Shown here in pieces: positions 25,924 through 34,731 of a DNA stretch of 36,770 nt. Within the stretch, counting starts at the first letter, position 1. Every line of letters starts with the position of its first letter. The position numbers were made by a program, and so were the translations under genes. Origin of the DNA: Methanosarcinaceae archaeon (GTDB taxonomy: Archaea; Halobacteriota; Methanosarcinia; Methanosarcinales; Methanosarcinaceae); the NCBI GenBank assembly GCA_030655675.1, contig JAUSPM010000224.1, positions 1 to 36,770 of the forward strand, in the 5' to 3' direction. The notes under the pieces were generated by a model. The model had not been told where the DNA came from and made no database searches. It worked only from the letters and a program-made list of their open reading frames with translations.

Positions 25924-26349
25924 ATGGGAAAATCTGTAAGGAATGCAATATTATTCGTGCTAATCATGCTTCTTGCTACTGTCCTGTCTGGTTTTATGGA
26001 TTCTGATCCGTCAACCGAGGAAATGTCGAAAATGAAAGATGGTATTGTGCCTCATGTCAACAGACCTGATGCTATTGTGCAGGATAGTGATGCGACCGTA
26101 TACGTGAATATCAAGGGTAGCGAGTTTGTTCCCAATATAATTACTGTAAAAACAAACACCAAAGTGATATGGACTAACTGGCACCTGAATTCTCCTGAAC
26201 ATACTGTAACCAGCAACGATGAGATATTTGAAAGCGGGACGCTCAAAGTAGGGGACACCTTTTCATATATATTCAAGGAGCCCGGGGAGTATGATTACAG
26301 GTGCACTTTCCATTCTTATATGAAGGGAACTATAATTGTTGAAGAATAA
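25924..26349 (+). CDS. Plastocyanin-like cupredoxin, membrane-anchored or secreted
   Basis: VNIKGSEFVPNIITVKTNTKVIWTNWHLNSPEHTVTSNDEIFESGTLKVGDTFSYIFKEPGEYDYRCTFHSYMKGTIIVEE; candidate Cu ligands H, C, H, M. Confidence 0.88.
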   Translation: MGKSVRNAILFVLIMLLATVLSGFMDSDPSTEEMSKMKDGIVPHVNRPDAIVQDSDATVYVNIKGSEFVPNIITVKTNTKVIWTNWHLNSPEHTVTSNDEIFESGTLKVGDTFSYIFKEPGEYDYRCTFHSYMKGTIIVEE

Positions 26350-26482
26350 ATTATAAATGACATCGGGTCAGGCTGTTATCCAAGATGGATGGCATCAGGA
26401 CCAGATGTATTCTTTTTTTGTATTTGTTTACCTGATAAAATGTCGGTGCACATTTCAAATACCTAAAACCCCATGCAGCAAC

Positions 26483-26495
26483 CCGCCGTAGGCGG
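26483..26495. repeat. GC-rich palindrome (CCGCC-GTA-GGCGG)
   Basis: Inverted repeat embedded in an AT-rich intergenic; related sequences at 26797-26810 and 28430-28443. Confidence 0.6.
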
Positions 26496-26581
26496 CATAT
26501 TCCATACCTACCATCCTTTCGCATTCGCAAAATACGCAGTTTCTATGTAGAACAATCCATACAAAAACAGATGTTTTGACA

Positions 26582-26690
26582 ACGATTGAAACTTCGATGT
26601 GTATTCAGGGCAGTGTTGAAGGACGGTGCCGCGCTACGCGCGTGTGGTAGCATCGTTTTTATTTCCAATTCATTAATCCGCAACGCTACA
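26582..26690 (+). repeat. Dispersed intergenic repeat family B, copy 1
   Basis: gattgaaacttcgatgtgtattcagggca...cgcgctacgcgcgtg...gcatcgtttttat...; shares blocks with 28581-28700. Confidence 0.65.
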
Positions 26691-26796
26691 ACACAATTTC
26701 AAATCCGCTAAACAAATACTACGTTTTTTTTAACGACAGCGTATTTGATGTTCTGAGAATGGTATGTTGGACTATGGGTTTGGTAGTGGCGGAATG

Positions 26797-26810
26797 CGCC
26801 GCCTGCGGCG
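26797..26810. repeat. GC-rich palindrome (CGCCGC-CT-GCGGCG)
   Basis: Perfect 6-bp inverted repeat near the 3' end of pyruvate kinase. Confidence 0.6.
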
Positions 26811-26864
26811 GGGATTGATGTTATGGTTTTTGTAGTAACCCGACACTTGAAAGTTGACGCGACA

Positions 26865-28277
26865 CTAGAACACTTCAACCTTGATCAGATTTGTAGTGCC
26901 TTCCACACCAATTGGTACCCCGGCAGTAATTACTACCGTACTTCCACTCTTGACCAATCCCATATTTTGAGCAATTTTCCGTGCCTTTTCGGTCATATCG
27001 TCAGTATCCAGCAATTTATCCACAGCCACTGCCACAACACCCCATACCAGGGAAAGCCGTGCAATAGTCCTGAGATCAGAACTTATGGCTATTATGGGCT
27101 GAGTGGGGCGGTAGCGGGCAATCATCCTTGCCGTACTGCCAGAACTGGTAGGCGTAATTATTGCAGCCGAACAAAGGGTGCATGCGGTCATGCTTGCAGC
27201 ATGACTTATGGCATCAGGGGTCGTCGCTCTCTCGGGAATCTCCCTTTTCCCCATAATTTCTAAAAAGTCAGTAGACTTTTCTGTATTTGCAGCGATCTTT
27301 GACATCACCGATACCGACTCCACAGGATAATTTCCCACAGCAGTCTCTTCGGAAAGCATCAGGGCATCCGTTCCATCAAGGACTGCATTGGCAATATCCG
27401 TAACTTCAGCACGCGTAGGGCGCGGATTATTCACCATGCTCATCAACATCTGGGTTGCCGTAATCACAGGTATTCCAGCTGCATTACATTTTCTGACAAG
27501 CATCTTCTGCATCAACGGTACTTTCTCAAACGGGATCTCAACCCCGAGATCACCCCTGGCGACCATAATACCATCAACAATGTTTATGATATCATCAATA
27601 TTTGACAAAGCCTCATGCTTTTCGATCTTGGCGATCACCGGTATATTGGCACCCTCATTCATTATGATGTTCTTTAGAATCTCAATATCTTTCGCCGTCC
27701 TGACAAAAGATAGCGCAATATAATCAACATCCTGCTCGATACCAAATCTCAAGTCATTTTCATCTTTGGGGGTGAGTACTGGGAGACCCATAGTGACAGT
27801 AGGTAAATTGATACCTTTATGCGAACTCAATATCCCACCAACCACAACACGGCAATTGATATCAGTTGACGTTGTCTCATTAACATTCAGTTCTATATTC
27901 CCATCACTCAGGAGTATCGTATCCCCTACTTCTACATCATCTGGGAGATCTCGATAATTCACACTCACCTGTAACTCATCACCAATAATATCCCTATTTG
28001 TGAGAGTAAATGTAGAACCACTCTTAAGCAATACATTTTCATTTTTGAACTCACCTATACGTATCTTCGGACCTGAAATATCCTGCAGGATAGCCACAGG
28101 CATACCCATTTCGTCGGACAGGGCACGGATGTTCTCAATGACCTTCCTGTGTTCCTCGTGAGTCCCATGAGAGAAGTTCAATCTTGCTACATTCATTCCG
28201 ACTTTGATAAGTTGCCTAAGAACATCAGGACTGCTGCTTGCAGGCCCAATGGTACACACAATTTTTGTTCTCCTCAT
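26865..28277 (-). CDS. pyk: Pyruvate kinase
   Basis: RRTKIVCTIGPASSSPDVLRQLIKVGMNVARLNFSHGTHEEHRKVIENIR, DGIMVARGDLGVEIPFEKVPLMQK, PVITATQMLMSMVNNPRPTRAEVTDIANAVLDGTDALMLSEETA. Confidence 0.97.
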   Translation of the reverse strand: MRRTKIVCTIGPASSSPDVLRQLIKVGMNVARLNFSHGTHEEHRKVIENIRALSDEMGMPVAILQDISGPKIRIGEFKNENVLLKSGSTFTLTNRDIIGDELQVSVNYRDLPDDVEVGDTILLSDGNIELNVNETTSTDINCRVVVGGILSSHKGINLPTVTMGLPVLTPKDENDLRFGIEQDVDYIALSFVRTAKDIEILKNIIMNEGANIPVIAKIEKHEALSNIDDIINIVDGIMVARGDLGVEIPFEKVPLMQKMLVRKCNAAGIPVITATQMLMSMVNNPRPTRAEVTDIANAVLDGTDALMLSEETAVGNYPVESVSVMSKIAANTEKSTDFLEIMGKREIPERATTPDAISHAASMTACTLCSAAIITPTSSGSTARMIARYRPTQPIIAISSDLRTIARLSLVWGVVAVAVDKLLDTDDMTEKARKIAQNMGLVKSGSTVVITAGVPIGVEGTTNLIKVEVF

Positions 28278-28429
28278 TTGTATTTCCCTACACTTTTATG
28301 TACACTTTTATGTTATGAGTATGTCAGCTGTCAATATACTTGAAAATACCGCTTTTTTAGTATTTGTATAGCTGTTTTAAAATGACTTCGTAAATGAAAT
28401 TATTCGATTTGAAACTAAAAACAGTGCGA

Positions 28430-28443
28430 CCGCCCGCAGGCGG
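28430..28443. repeat. GC-rich palindrome (CCGCC-CGCA-GGCGG)
   Basis: Inverted repeat with additional GTGC/GCAC flanks, upstream of pyk. Confidence 0.55.
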
Positions 28444-28468
28444 CACGTTTCGTCCATACCAATTTGAA

Positions 28469-28530
28469 CGAGAAAATCCTCGCTATGCTCGGATTTACTC
28501 GCACTATATATTTATAAAATATATACTATG
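28469..28530 (-). repeat. Dispersed hairpin family A, copy 2 with AT-rich flank (reverse orientation)
   Basis: CGAGAAAATCC-tcgctatgctc-GGATTTACTCG (28469-28501), then cactatatatttataaaatatatact. Confidence 0.75.
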
Positions 28531-28580
28531 AACTAAATAGTTAGCAAAGCATTTATTAAAACTTGTGGAATGTGCAGATA

Positions 28581-28700
28581 GCGATTGAAAATTCAATATG
28601 TATGCAGGGCAATGCGCGCTACGCGCGTGAGGTGAATCGTTTTTATCATGAACTAATTAAACACTCTGTAACACAACGCTACACCATTTAAACAAAAACC
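28581..28700 (+). repeat. Dispersed intergenic repeat family B, copy 2
   Basis: gattgaaaattcaatatgtatgcagggcaatGCGCGctaCGCGCgtgaggtgaatcgtttttatcatgaactaattaaacactctgtaacacaacgctacaccatttaaacaaaaacc. Confidence 0.7.
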
Positions 28701-28707
28701 TTTTTTA

Positions 28708-28827
28708 TAGTATATGTTTTATAAACATATAGTTCGAGTAAATCCGAGCATAGCGAGGATTTTCTCGTAGTATATATTTTATAAACATATAGTTCGAGTT
28801 AATGCGAACGAAGTGAGCATTTTCTCG
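28708..28827 (+). repeat. Two tandem 60-bp units of hairpin family A (copies 3 and 4)
   Basis: Units 28708-28767 and 28768-28827; each = tagtatatRttttataaacatatagtt + CGAG hairpin (28735-28767; 28795-28827). Confidence 0.8.
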
Positions 28828-28891
28828 TTACCAACCTTTCACCAACACCGCCATCTATATTTATAGTTTAAAAATAACTATCCCATTCACA

Positions 28892-30973
28892 ATGCAATCA
28901 CACAAGTATAAAACGGGTATACAAAATAAATTTGTCAACCCAAAATTTCATTCAGGAACGCAAGAGCATGGACGCTCTAAAAAGCATAGCAACCATATTG
29001 TCAATTACGAAAATGATTACATATTCTGGTGCCATGAATGCAATGTTCCACTCCTTGAGCCGCAGTGTTTTACCTGTAAAAACGACGGTATCGGGCTGCA
29101 ACTTTCACAACCCGCGGATGTCCGTTTCTGTTCACCATTTGAACGCAAGATACTTGCAAACCAATTGGTGTCGACATACGGCTGCGACCCTCTCGGCGAC
29201 AGGATAATCCTGCTAAACAAGATCCCTGGCGATGACAAGACCGATGAGGTTATTGTAGATGGTTTGCATTTCGGGGTTTTGCGGTTTGACCTGTCCATAA
29301 TGGATTACAAGTTCGATCTCCTGTCCGAAGGTGCAAAAATTCTTCTTGCGCACACAGAAAATAAAACCGTTGTGACAAAAAGATCGACACGACATCTCAG
29401 CGGCAAGAACATTGGTTTTGACCAGATAGAAAACTACACAGATGACATTAAAAAAGGCAATCCCATTCTTGTAGTATCTGGAAAATTAACTGGTTTTGGC
29501 ACTGCATATACTGATAGTTCAGATTTCAGTTCCACACAAGGCGCTGTTCTGAAGATCAAAAAGATCGACAGCAACCCTGCTGTCCTGAATGAAAAAATAC
29601 CGAACATGGATGATATCGTAAACGCCAACCTTCCATATATCAGGCAACTTGGCAAGAACGCCATGAACACCATCAAAGGTATAGCGAATCAAAAACAACA
29701 TCAAGATCTGCCGGTACACGTGTCATTCAGTGGTGGGAAAGATAGTCTTGTCGTACTTGACCTTGCACAAAGTGCGCTCAAAAATAAATCTGTAAAAGCA
29801 TTCATTGTAAACACAGGTCTTGAATTTCCGGAAACGATCGACTTTGCAAGAGATTACTGTAAACAGAACAATATCGACTTACATGAAGCCGATGCAGGTG
29901 AAGCCTTTTGGGAGCATCTGGAAAACTTTGGCCCGCCTGCCAAGGATTTCAGATGGTGCTGCAAGGTTTGCAAACTTGCACCTGCAAGCACTGTCATTGA
30001 AGAATGTGCAAAGAACAGCGCAGTATGTCTTACGATCGACGGAAAGCGGAAACACGAATCATTCTCCCGCGCCCGTGTTGCTGCATCTGAGATGAACCCG
30101 TTCGTGCCGGATCAATTAAACATATTCCCGATACGCGATTGGAGAGCGATCGAGGTCTGGTTGTATATCCATTGGCGTGGATTGGCATACAATCCCCTCT
30201 ATGACATGGGATTTGAAAGGGTCGGATGCTACATGTGCCCTGCAGCATTGTCTGCCGAGTACAAGAGAATGGGAGAGTTGCACCCGGAAATGTACGATCG
30301 ATGGAACAATTATCTTCTTGAATGGGCAAAATCCCATGGATTGTCCGATGAGTTCATAGAACACGGATTCTGGCGCTGGAAGGAACTGCCACCAAAGATG
30401 CTGAAACTTGCCGAGGAACTTGGTATTGGAATAACTCCTGCTAAGGGGGGCGATGGGAAATCATTCAGCATACATGTGACCTCGGGTGTATCACCATGCA
30501 AAGCAGGTGGCTTTTCGGTTGAAGGTATTGTACGTGGCGTTTCCACAATCGATGCTGCAAATGTGATGAACATTATTGGGAAAAATGTATATTCAGAAGA
30601 ACTCGGCATGCTGCGAGTGGAGGCTGATGATGATAATTATAATTATAAGGGTGGCATCAACATGTTCGCAACAGGCAGCATATTGGTAAACGCGAACACA
30701 AAAGAAGAAGCTCTTGCACTTTTTAAAGATTGTGCAAAACAACTGATGAGAGTGAACAAGTGTACAAAATGCGGGATATGTATCAAAGTGTGTCCTGCAG
30801 ATGCGATACGTATCAATAATAATGGTAGTGGCGGTAGTAATGGTAATGGCGGATTACAGATTGATGATTCATGCACTAAATGTGGGAAATGCACAGAAGC
30901 CTGCGTGGTGATCAAATATTTTGACAAACTCATGCCGGATTCGGCTGTATTGTCAAAAGATCGTGAGAAATAA
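28892..30973 (+). CDS. PUA/zinc-ribbon - PAPS-reductase (CysH-like) - 2x[4Fe-4S] ferredoxin fusion
   Basis: CHECNVPLLEPQCFTC zinc ribbon; PUA-like middle; VHVSFSGGKDSLVVLDLA PP-loop; GLEFPETIDFARDYC; FRWCCKVCKLAP; C-terminal CTKCGICIKVCPADAIRI...CTKCGKCTEACVV. Confidence 0.88.
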   Translation: MQSHKYKTGIQNKFVNPKFHSGTQEHGRSKKHSNHIVNYENDYIFWCHECNVPLLEPQCFTCKNDGIGLQLSQPADVRFCSPFERKILANQLVSTYGCDPLGDRIILLNKIPGDDKTDEVIVDGLHFGVLRFDLSIMDYKFDLLSEGAKILLAHTENKTVVTKRSTRHLSGKNIGFDQIENYTDDIKKGNPILVVSGKLTGFGTAYTDSSDFSSTQGAVLKIKKIDSNPAVLNEKIPNMDDIVNANLPYIRQLGKNAMNTIKGIANQKQHQDLPVHVSFSGGKDSLVVLDLAQSALKNKSVKAFIVNTGLEFPETIDFARDYCKQNNIDLHEADAGEAFWEHLENFGPPAKDFRWCCKVCKLAPASTVIEECAKNSAVCLTIDGKRKHESFSRARVAASEMNPFVPDQLNIFPIRDWRAIEVWLYIHWRGLAYNPLYDMGFERVGCYMCPAALSAEYKRMGELHPEMYDRWNNYLLEWAKSHGLSDEFIEHGFWRWKELPPKMLKLAEELGIGITPAKGGDGKSFSIHVTSGVSPCKAGGFSVEGIVRGVSTIDAANVMNIIGKNVYSEELGMLRVEADDDNYNYKGGINMFATGSILVNANTKEEALALFKDCAKQLMRVNKCTKCGICIKVCPADAIRINNNGSGGSNGNGGLQIDDSCTKCGKCTEACVVIKYFDKLMPDSAVLSKDREK

Positions 30974-31066
30974 CAGGAACAACGTACACAAAGAGTGAAT
31001 TATTAATACTGTTGTATTTATTATAGTATATACTCAATTGAATGTGAAAATTCTAACAGGTGTTCA

Positions 31067-32125
31067 ATGGAAAATACTAATCCGGATGGAATTTCTGTAC
31101 TTATAGATTACAAGTGGAAGATTGCAATAAGTATAGCTATTGCCATCCTTCTTGCTGTTGCGGTCATAGTTGTTTTACCACTTGCAGATGGTATTGTACT
31201 TGGACTTGTTTTCGCATATATCTCACGCCCGATATACTTAAAATTTAAAGGACACAGGAAAATCGGGGCATTTGTTGCTACAATGTTTATCGTAATACCG
31301 ATGATAATCATACTCGGAAGTGGTTTAATTGAAATTATTAACCAGATCACGTGGATTGTGAATAATCAAGCTCAAGTTATTGGAAGTGTGTTCGATTTTA
31401 TAAGGAATATTGCTTTCCCTGAAAGTGTACATCAGCAACTCCAACAATTTACATGGGATTTTTCGACAATAATATTACCACTTATCGGCAAAATTGGTTT
31501 GGTTTCATATGCACAGAGCATCGCAATGTTTTTTGTAAATCTACTGATATCAATAATAGTATGCTTTTTCTTACTTGCAGACGGGGATGGGTTGTATAAC
31601 GCCATTATTAAATTGACCTCAAAAGATCAACAAAGCATTGTTGAAAGGTACTCATATCATCTTGACATGATACTCAATGGTGTTTTCATTGCCAACGCAT
31701 ACGCGGCACTCTTTGTCAGTATTACATCGCTATTTGTATTCTATGCTTTTGGTTTTCCACACATACTTGCACTGGCAACTCTTATTTTCATTGCATCTAT
31801 AATCCCGATGTTTGCAGGTTACATGGTAATATTGCCGCTCTCAATTATTCGCTACTTTGACGCAGGATTCCAAAGTGCGGCTTTATTCTTTGTCGTCGCA
31901 TCGCTTCTGATATATGCACCTCCTGAACTGATTCTTAAACCGTATTATGCAAGTGTAAAATCAAACATACACCCACTTTTATTGATGCTGGCATTTTTGG
32001 GCGGTGCTTTCGTAGGCGGAATTGCAGGTCTTTTCGCTGCACCGATACTACTTGGTGCATTGGTTGCTGCATATCGGGTGTATGTGGAACAGATGCAGAC
32101 CGAAGAGAGTTCGACAATTGCTTGA
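31067..32125 (+). CDS. AI-2E-family transporter/permease
   Basis: Polytopic; LADGIVLGLVFAYISRPIYLKFKGHRKIGAF, FGFPHILALATLIFIASIIPMFAGYMVILPLSI, HPLLLMLAFLGGAFVGGIAGLFAAPILLGALVAAYRVY. Confidence 0.87.
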   Translation: MENTNPDGISVLIDYKWKIAISIAIAILLAVAVIVVLPLADGIVLGLVFAYISRPIYLKFKGHRKIGAFVATMFIVIPMIIILGSGLIEIINQITWIVNNQAQVIGSVFDFIRNIAFPESVHQQLQQFTWDFSTIILPLIGKIGLVSYAQSIAMFFVNLLISIIVCFFLLADGDGLYNAIIKLTSKDQQSIVERYSYHLDMILNGVFIANAYAALFVSITSLFVFYAFGFPHILALATLIFIASIIPMFAGYMVILPLSIIRYFDAGFQSAALFFVVASLLIYAPPELILKPYYASVKSNIHPLLLMLAFLGGAFVGGIAGLFAAPILLGALVAAYRVYVEQMQTEESSTIA

Positions 32126-32126
32126 C

Positions 32127-32267
32127 ATGGTGGGTATGATGGTTGAAGACAAAAAGAATATCGGGATTTTGATCGGCAAGTTCATCTGGCTGATCTTTGG
32201 ATTGGTTATAATAATTACAGTCGGAATGTATCTTTATATTATGATCACGAAGTTGTTTTTCTCATAG
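32127..32267 (+). CDS. Small single-TM protein, 46 aa
   Basis: MVGMMVEDKKNIGILIGKFIWLIFGLVIIITVGMYLYIMITKLFFS; starts 1 nt after the AI-2E stop; internal start of the 32022-32267 ORF. Confidence 0.55.
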   Translation: MVGMMVEDKKNIGILIGKFIWLIFGLVIIITVGMYLYIMITKLFFS

Positions 32268-32366
32268 TCACATATTCTCAGATTTATGCCTAATGTCCTT
32301 TTTTGAAAAAGATTATAAGCAATTGGCATAATTAAGTGCAAACACATTATCCATACAGGTGAAATT

Positions 32367-34280
32367 ATGCAATTATTACTCATCCATTCCGATTATATTG
32401 AATACGAAGTCAAAAAGAGCACGCCGGTTGCTGAGAAGATCGAGGAATCACTCAAACAGGGACGACTTGAAGATGCACTTACAGCATTCATGGCTGTTGA
32501 AAGTTTTGACGAGTCAAATCCTGCCGATACGATAAGACGTACAGTTGAGGAGATCGAGAAGGTCGCAGCACAGGTCAAAGCCGAACGGTTGATGCTCTAT
32601 CCTTATGCGCATTTAAGCTCGAATCTTTCATCCCCGAAGGTTGCGATTTCCGTACTGAAAGGTATTGAGGAAGCACTTTCCGGTAAATATGAGGTAATGC
32701 GGGCACCTTTTGGATGGTATAAAGCATTCAAGATCAGTTGTAAGGGACATCCGCTTTCCGAACTTTCCCGCTCAATCTTGCCAGAGGGCATGGAGGAGAC
32801 AAAGGTAATAACATCATGTGCCAAATCTTCGGAAGATACAGATGTGGTATCCGAAGCACTCAAGGCAGAAAGCGTGGCAAAATCATACTGGCATATTCTT
32901 ACACCTGACGGGGAACTTCACAGCACTGATGATTTTGATCTTTCAGAACATCCAAATCTCCAGAAGTTCGTGGATTACGAGATATCAAAGAATCGTGCGA
33001 TGGAAAAAGCACCACCACATGTTGAACTTATGCGAAGACTTGAGATCGCTGATTATGAACCTGGGTCGGATTCAGGAAACATGCGTTTCTATCCAAAGGG
33101 AAAGTTGATCAAAACACTTATTGAATCTTATGTACTTGACGAATCTTCAAAATTCGGGGCAATGGAAGTCGAGACCCCTATCATGTATGACATGAACCAT
33201 CCAACCCTCAAGAAATATCTTGATCGGTTCCCAGCTCGTCAATATTCGATCGAATCTGACAAACGCCATCTATTTTTGCGATTTGCGGCATGTTTCGGAC
33301 AGTTCCTTATGAACCACGACATGACGATCTCCTACAAGAGCTTGCCTCTGAAGATGATCGAACTTACCAGATACAGTTTCAGGAAAGAGCAGCGCGGAGA
33401 ACTTGTTGGTCTGAGACGGCTTCGTGCGTTCACTATGCCCGATATGCACACATTGTGCACTGATATGGACCAGGCAGTTTCACAGTTCGATGAACAGTAT
33501 AATATGTGCATCAATGTTCTGGATAAGGTCGGCATAAAACTCGATGATTACGAGGTTGCGATACGCTTTACACGTGACTTTTATGAATCTAACCGCGATT
33601 TCATCACCAATCTTGCAAAGACGGTTAATAAACCCGTTCTTATTGAGATGTGGGATACCAGATTCTTTTATTTTGTACTTAAGTTCGAATTCAATTTCGT
33701 TGACGCGCTTTCAAAAGCGAGTGCATTGTCAACCGTTCAGATAGATGTTGAGAATGCCGAGCGGTATGACATCAATTATATCAATACGGAAGGTGAGGCT
33801 ATAAAACCGGTCGTACTCCACTGTTCCCCAAGCGGTGCTATTGAGCGCTGCATCTATGCACTTCTTGAAAAGGAGGCTATGGCTATGGAGGCCGGTGCAG
33901 TACCAATGCTGCCTTTGTGGTTATCTCCAACTCAGGTGCGTATAATCCCAATTTCACAGCGACACTTTGAATTTGCAGAACAGGTTTCTGAGCAGTTGAA
34001 ATGTCGTGCTGATATTGATGACAGGGACGACACTGTTGGTAAGAGAATACGGGATGCTGGCAGGGATTGGATTCCTTATGTTGTCGTTATTGGCGACAAG
34101 GAGGTTGAGGATGGCACGATAAATGTGACTATACGGTCAGAATCTCAGCCAAATAAGCCTATGAAGATAGAGATGTCTGCAGAGGACCTCAACGCCCGCA
34201 TCATGTCAGAGATCGAGGGGTTACCTTATAGAGGACTTGCGCTCTCAAAACTTGTTTCAATGAGACCAAAGTTCATATAG
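32367..34280 (+). CDS. thrS: Threonyl-tRNA synthetase, archaeal type
   Basis: [23 protein letters not shown] (archaeal N-terminal editing domain), [58 protein letters not shown] end. Confidence 0.96.
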   Translation: MQLLLIHSDYIEYEVKKSTPVAEKIEESLKQGRLEDALTAFMAVESFDESNPADTIRRTVEEIEKVAAQVKAERLMLYPYAHLSSNLSSPKVAISVLKGIEEALSGKYEVMRAPFGWYKAFKISCKGHPLSELSRSILPEGMEETKVITSCAKSSEDTDVVSEALKAESVAKSYWHILTPDGELHSTDDFDLSEHPNLQKFVDYEISKNRAMEKAPPHVELMRRLEIADYEPGSDSGNMRFYPKGKLIKTLIESYVLDESSKFGAMEVETPIMYDMNHPTLKKYLDRFPARQYSIESDKRHLFLRFAACFGQFLMNHDMTISYKSLPLKMIELTRYSFRKEQRGELVGLRRLRAFTMPDMHTLCTDMDQAVSQFDEQYNMCINVLDKVGIKLDDYEVAIRFTRDFYESNRDFITNLAKTVNKPVLIEMWDTRFFYFVLKFEFNFVDALSKASALSTVQIDVENAERYDINYINTEGEAIKPVVLHCSPSGAIERCIYALLEKEAMAMEAGAVPMLPLWLSPTQVRIIPISQRHFEFAEQVSEQLKCRADIDDRDDTVGKRIRDAGRDWIPYVVVIGDKEVEDGTINVTIRSESQPNKPMKIEMSAEDLNARIMSEIEGLPYRGLALSKLVSMRPKFI

Positions 34281-34597
34281 TGAAAGCACGAATATATCTC
34301 ATGGGAAATCGGGGGGATTTACAGTCTGAATCCTATGTAGAGATATATGTTTCCGGCAGGGTGCAGGGTGTGTATTTTAGGCAGTTTACAAAGAATACTG
34401 CCTTAAGTATTGGACTTGTTGGATATGTCCAGAATCTGCCTGATGGAAGAGTAAAGGCAGTTGCAAAAGGTAGCCATGAAAACATCGAACGGTTTGTGAA
34501 GCAACTTCGTACCGGTCCGAGAATGGCTAATGTGGAAAGCCTTGATGCTAAGTGGTGTGAATTATCTGATCAATTTGATGATTTTATTATCAAATGA
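34280..34597 (+). CDS. acyP: Acylphosphatase
   Basis: VEIYVSGRVQGVYFRQFTKNTALSIGLVGYVQNLPDGRVKAVAKG; the start codon is uncertain. Confidence 0.9.
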   Translation: MKARIYLMGNRGDLQSESYVEIYVSGRVQGVYFRQFTKNTALSIGLVGYVQNLPDGRVKAVAKGSHENIERFVKQLRTGPRMANVESLDAKWCELSDQFDDFIIK

Positions 34598-34601
34598 TCA
34601 A

Positions 34602-34660
34602 TGAAAAAATCCTCGCTATGTTCGGGTTAACTCGCACTATATATTTATAACATATATATT
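34602..34660 (-). repeat. Dispersed hairpin family A, degenerate copy 5
   Basis: tgaaaaaatcctcgctatgttcgggttaactcg + cactatatatttataacatatatatt; collinear with 28469-28530 but with stem mismatches. Confidence 0.65.
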
Positions 34661-34731
34661 ATATATAAAATAAAAATTTACATTAATTATATATAAATGT
34701 AACATATATTACAATCAAATGGGTGTTCTTA

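Noticed and set aside
26823-27263. Plus-strand 146-aa ORF over the 3' end of pyruvate kinase
   Set aside because: Antisense to pyk, which is supported by multiple motifs; no plausible protein features.
28708-28827. Two-unit array as a CRISPR remnant
   Set aside because: The 60-bp units are similar along their full length, with no spacer; dispersed single copies occur elsewhere.
30820-30860. Gly/Ser/Asn-rich stretch in the CysH fusion as a frameshift or assembly error
   Set aside because: Frame stays open through both flanking ferredoxin motifs, consistent with a true low-complexity linker.
32022-32126. N-terminal portion of the 81-aa ORF overlapping the AI-2E gene
   Set aside because: Overlaps conserved permease codons in another frame; the internal ATG at 32127 is more plausible.
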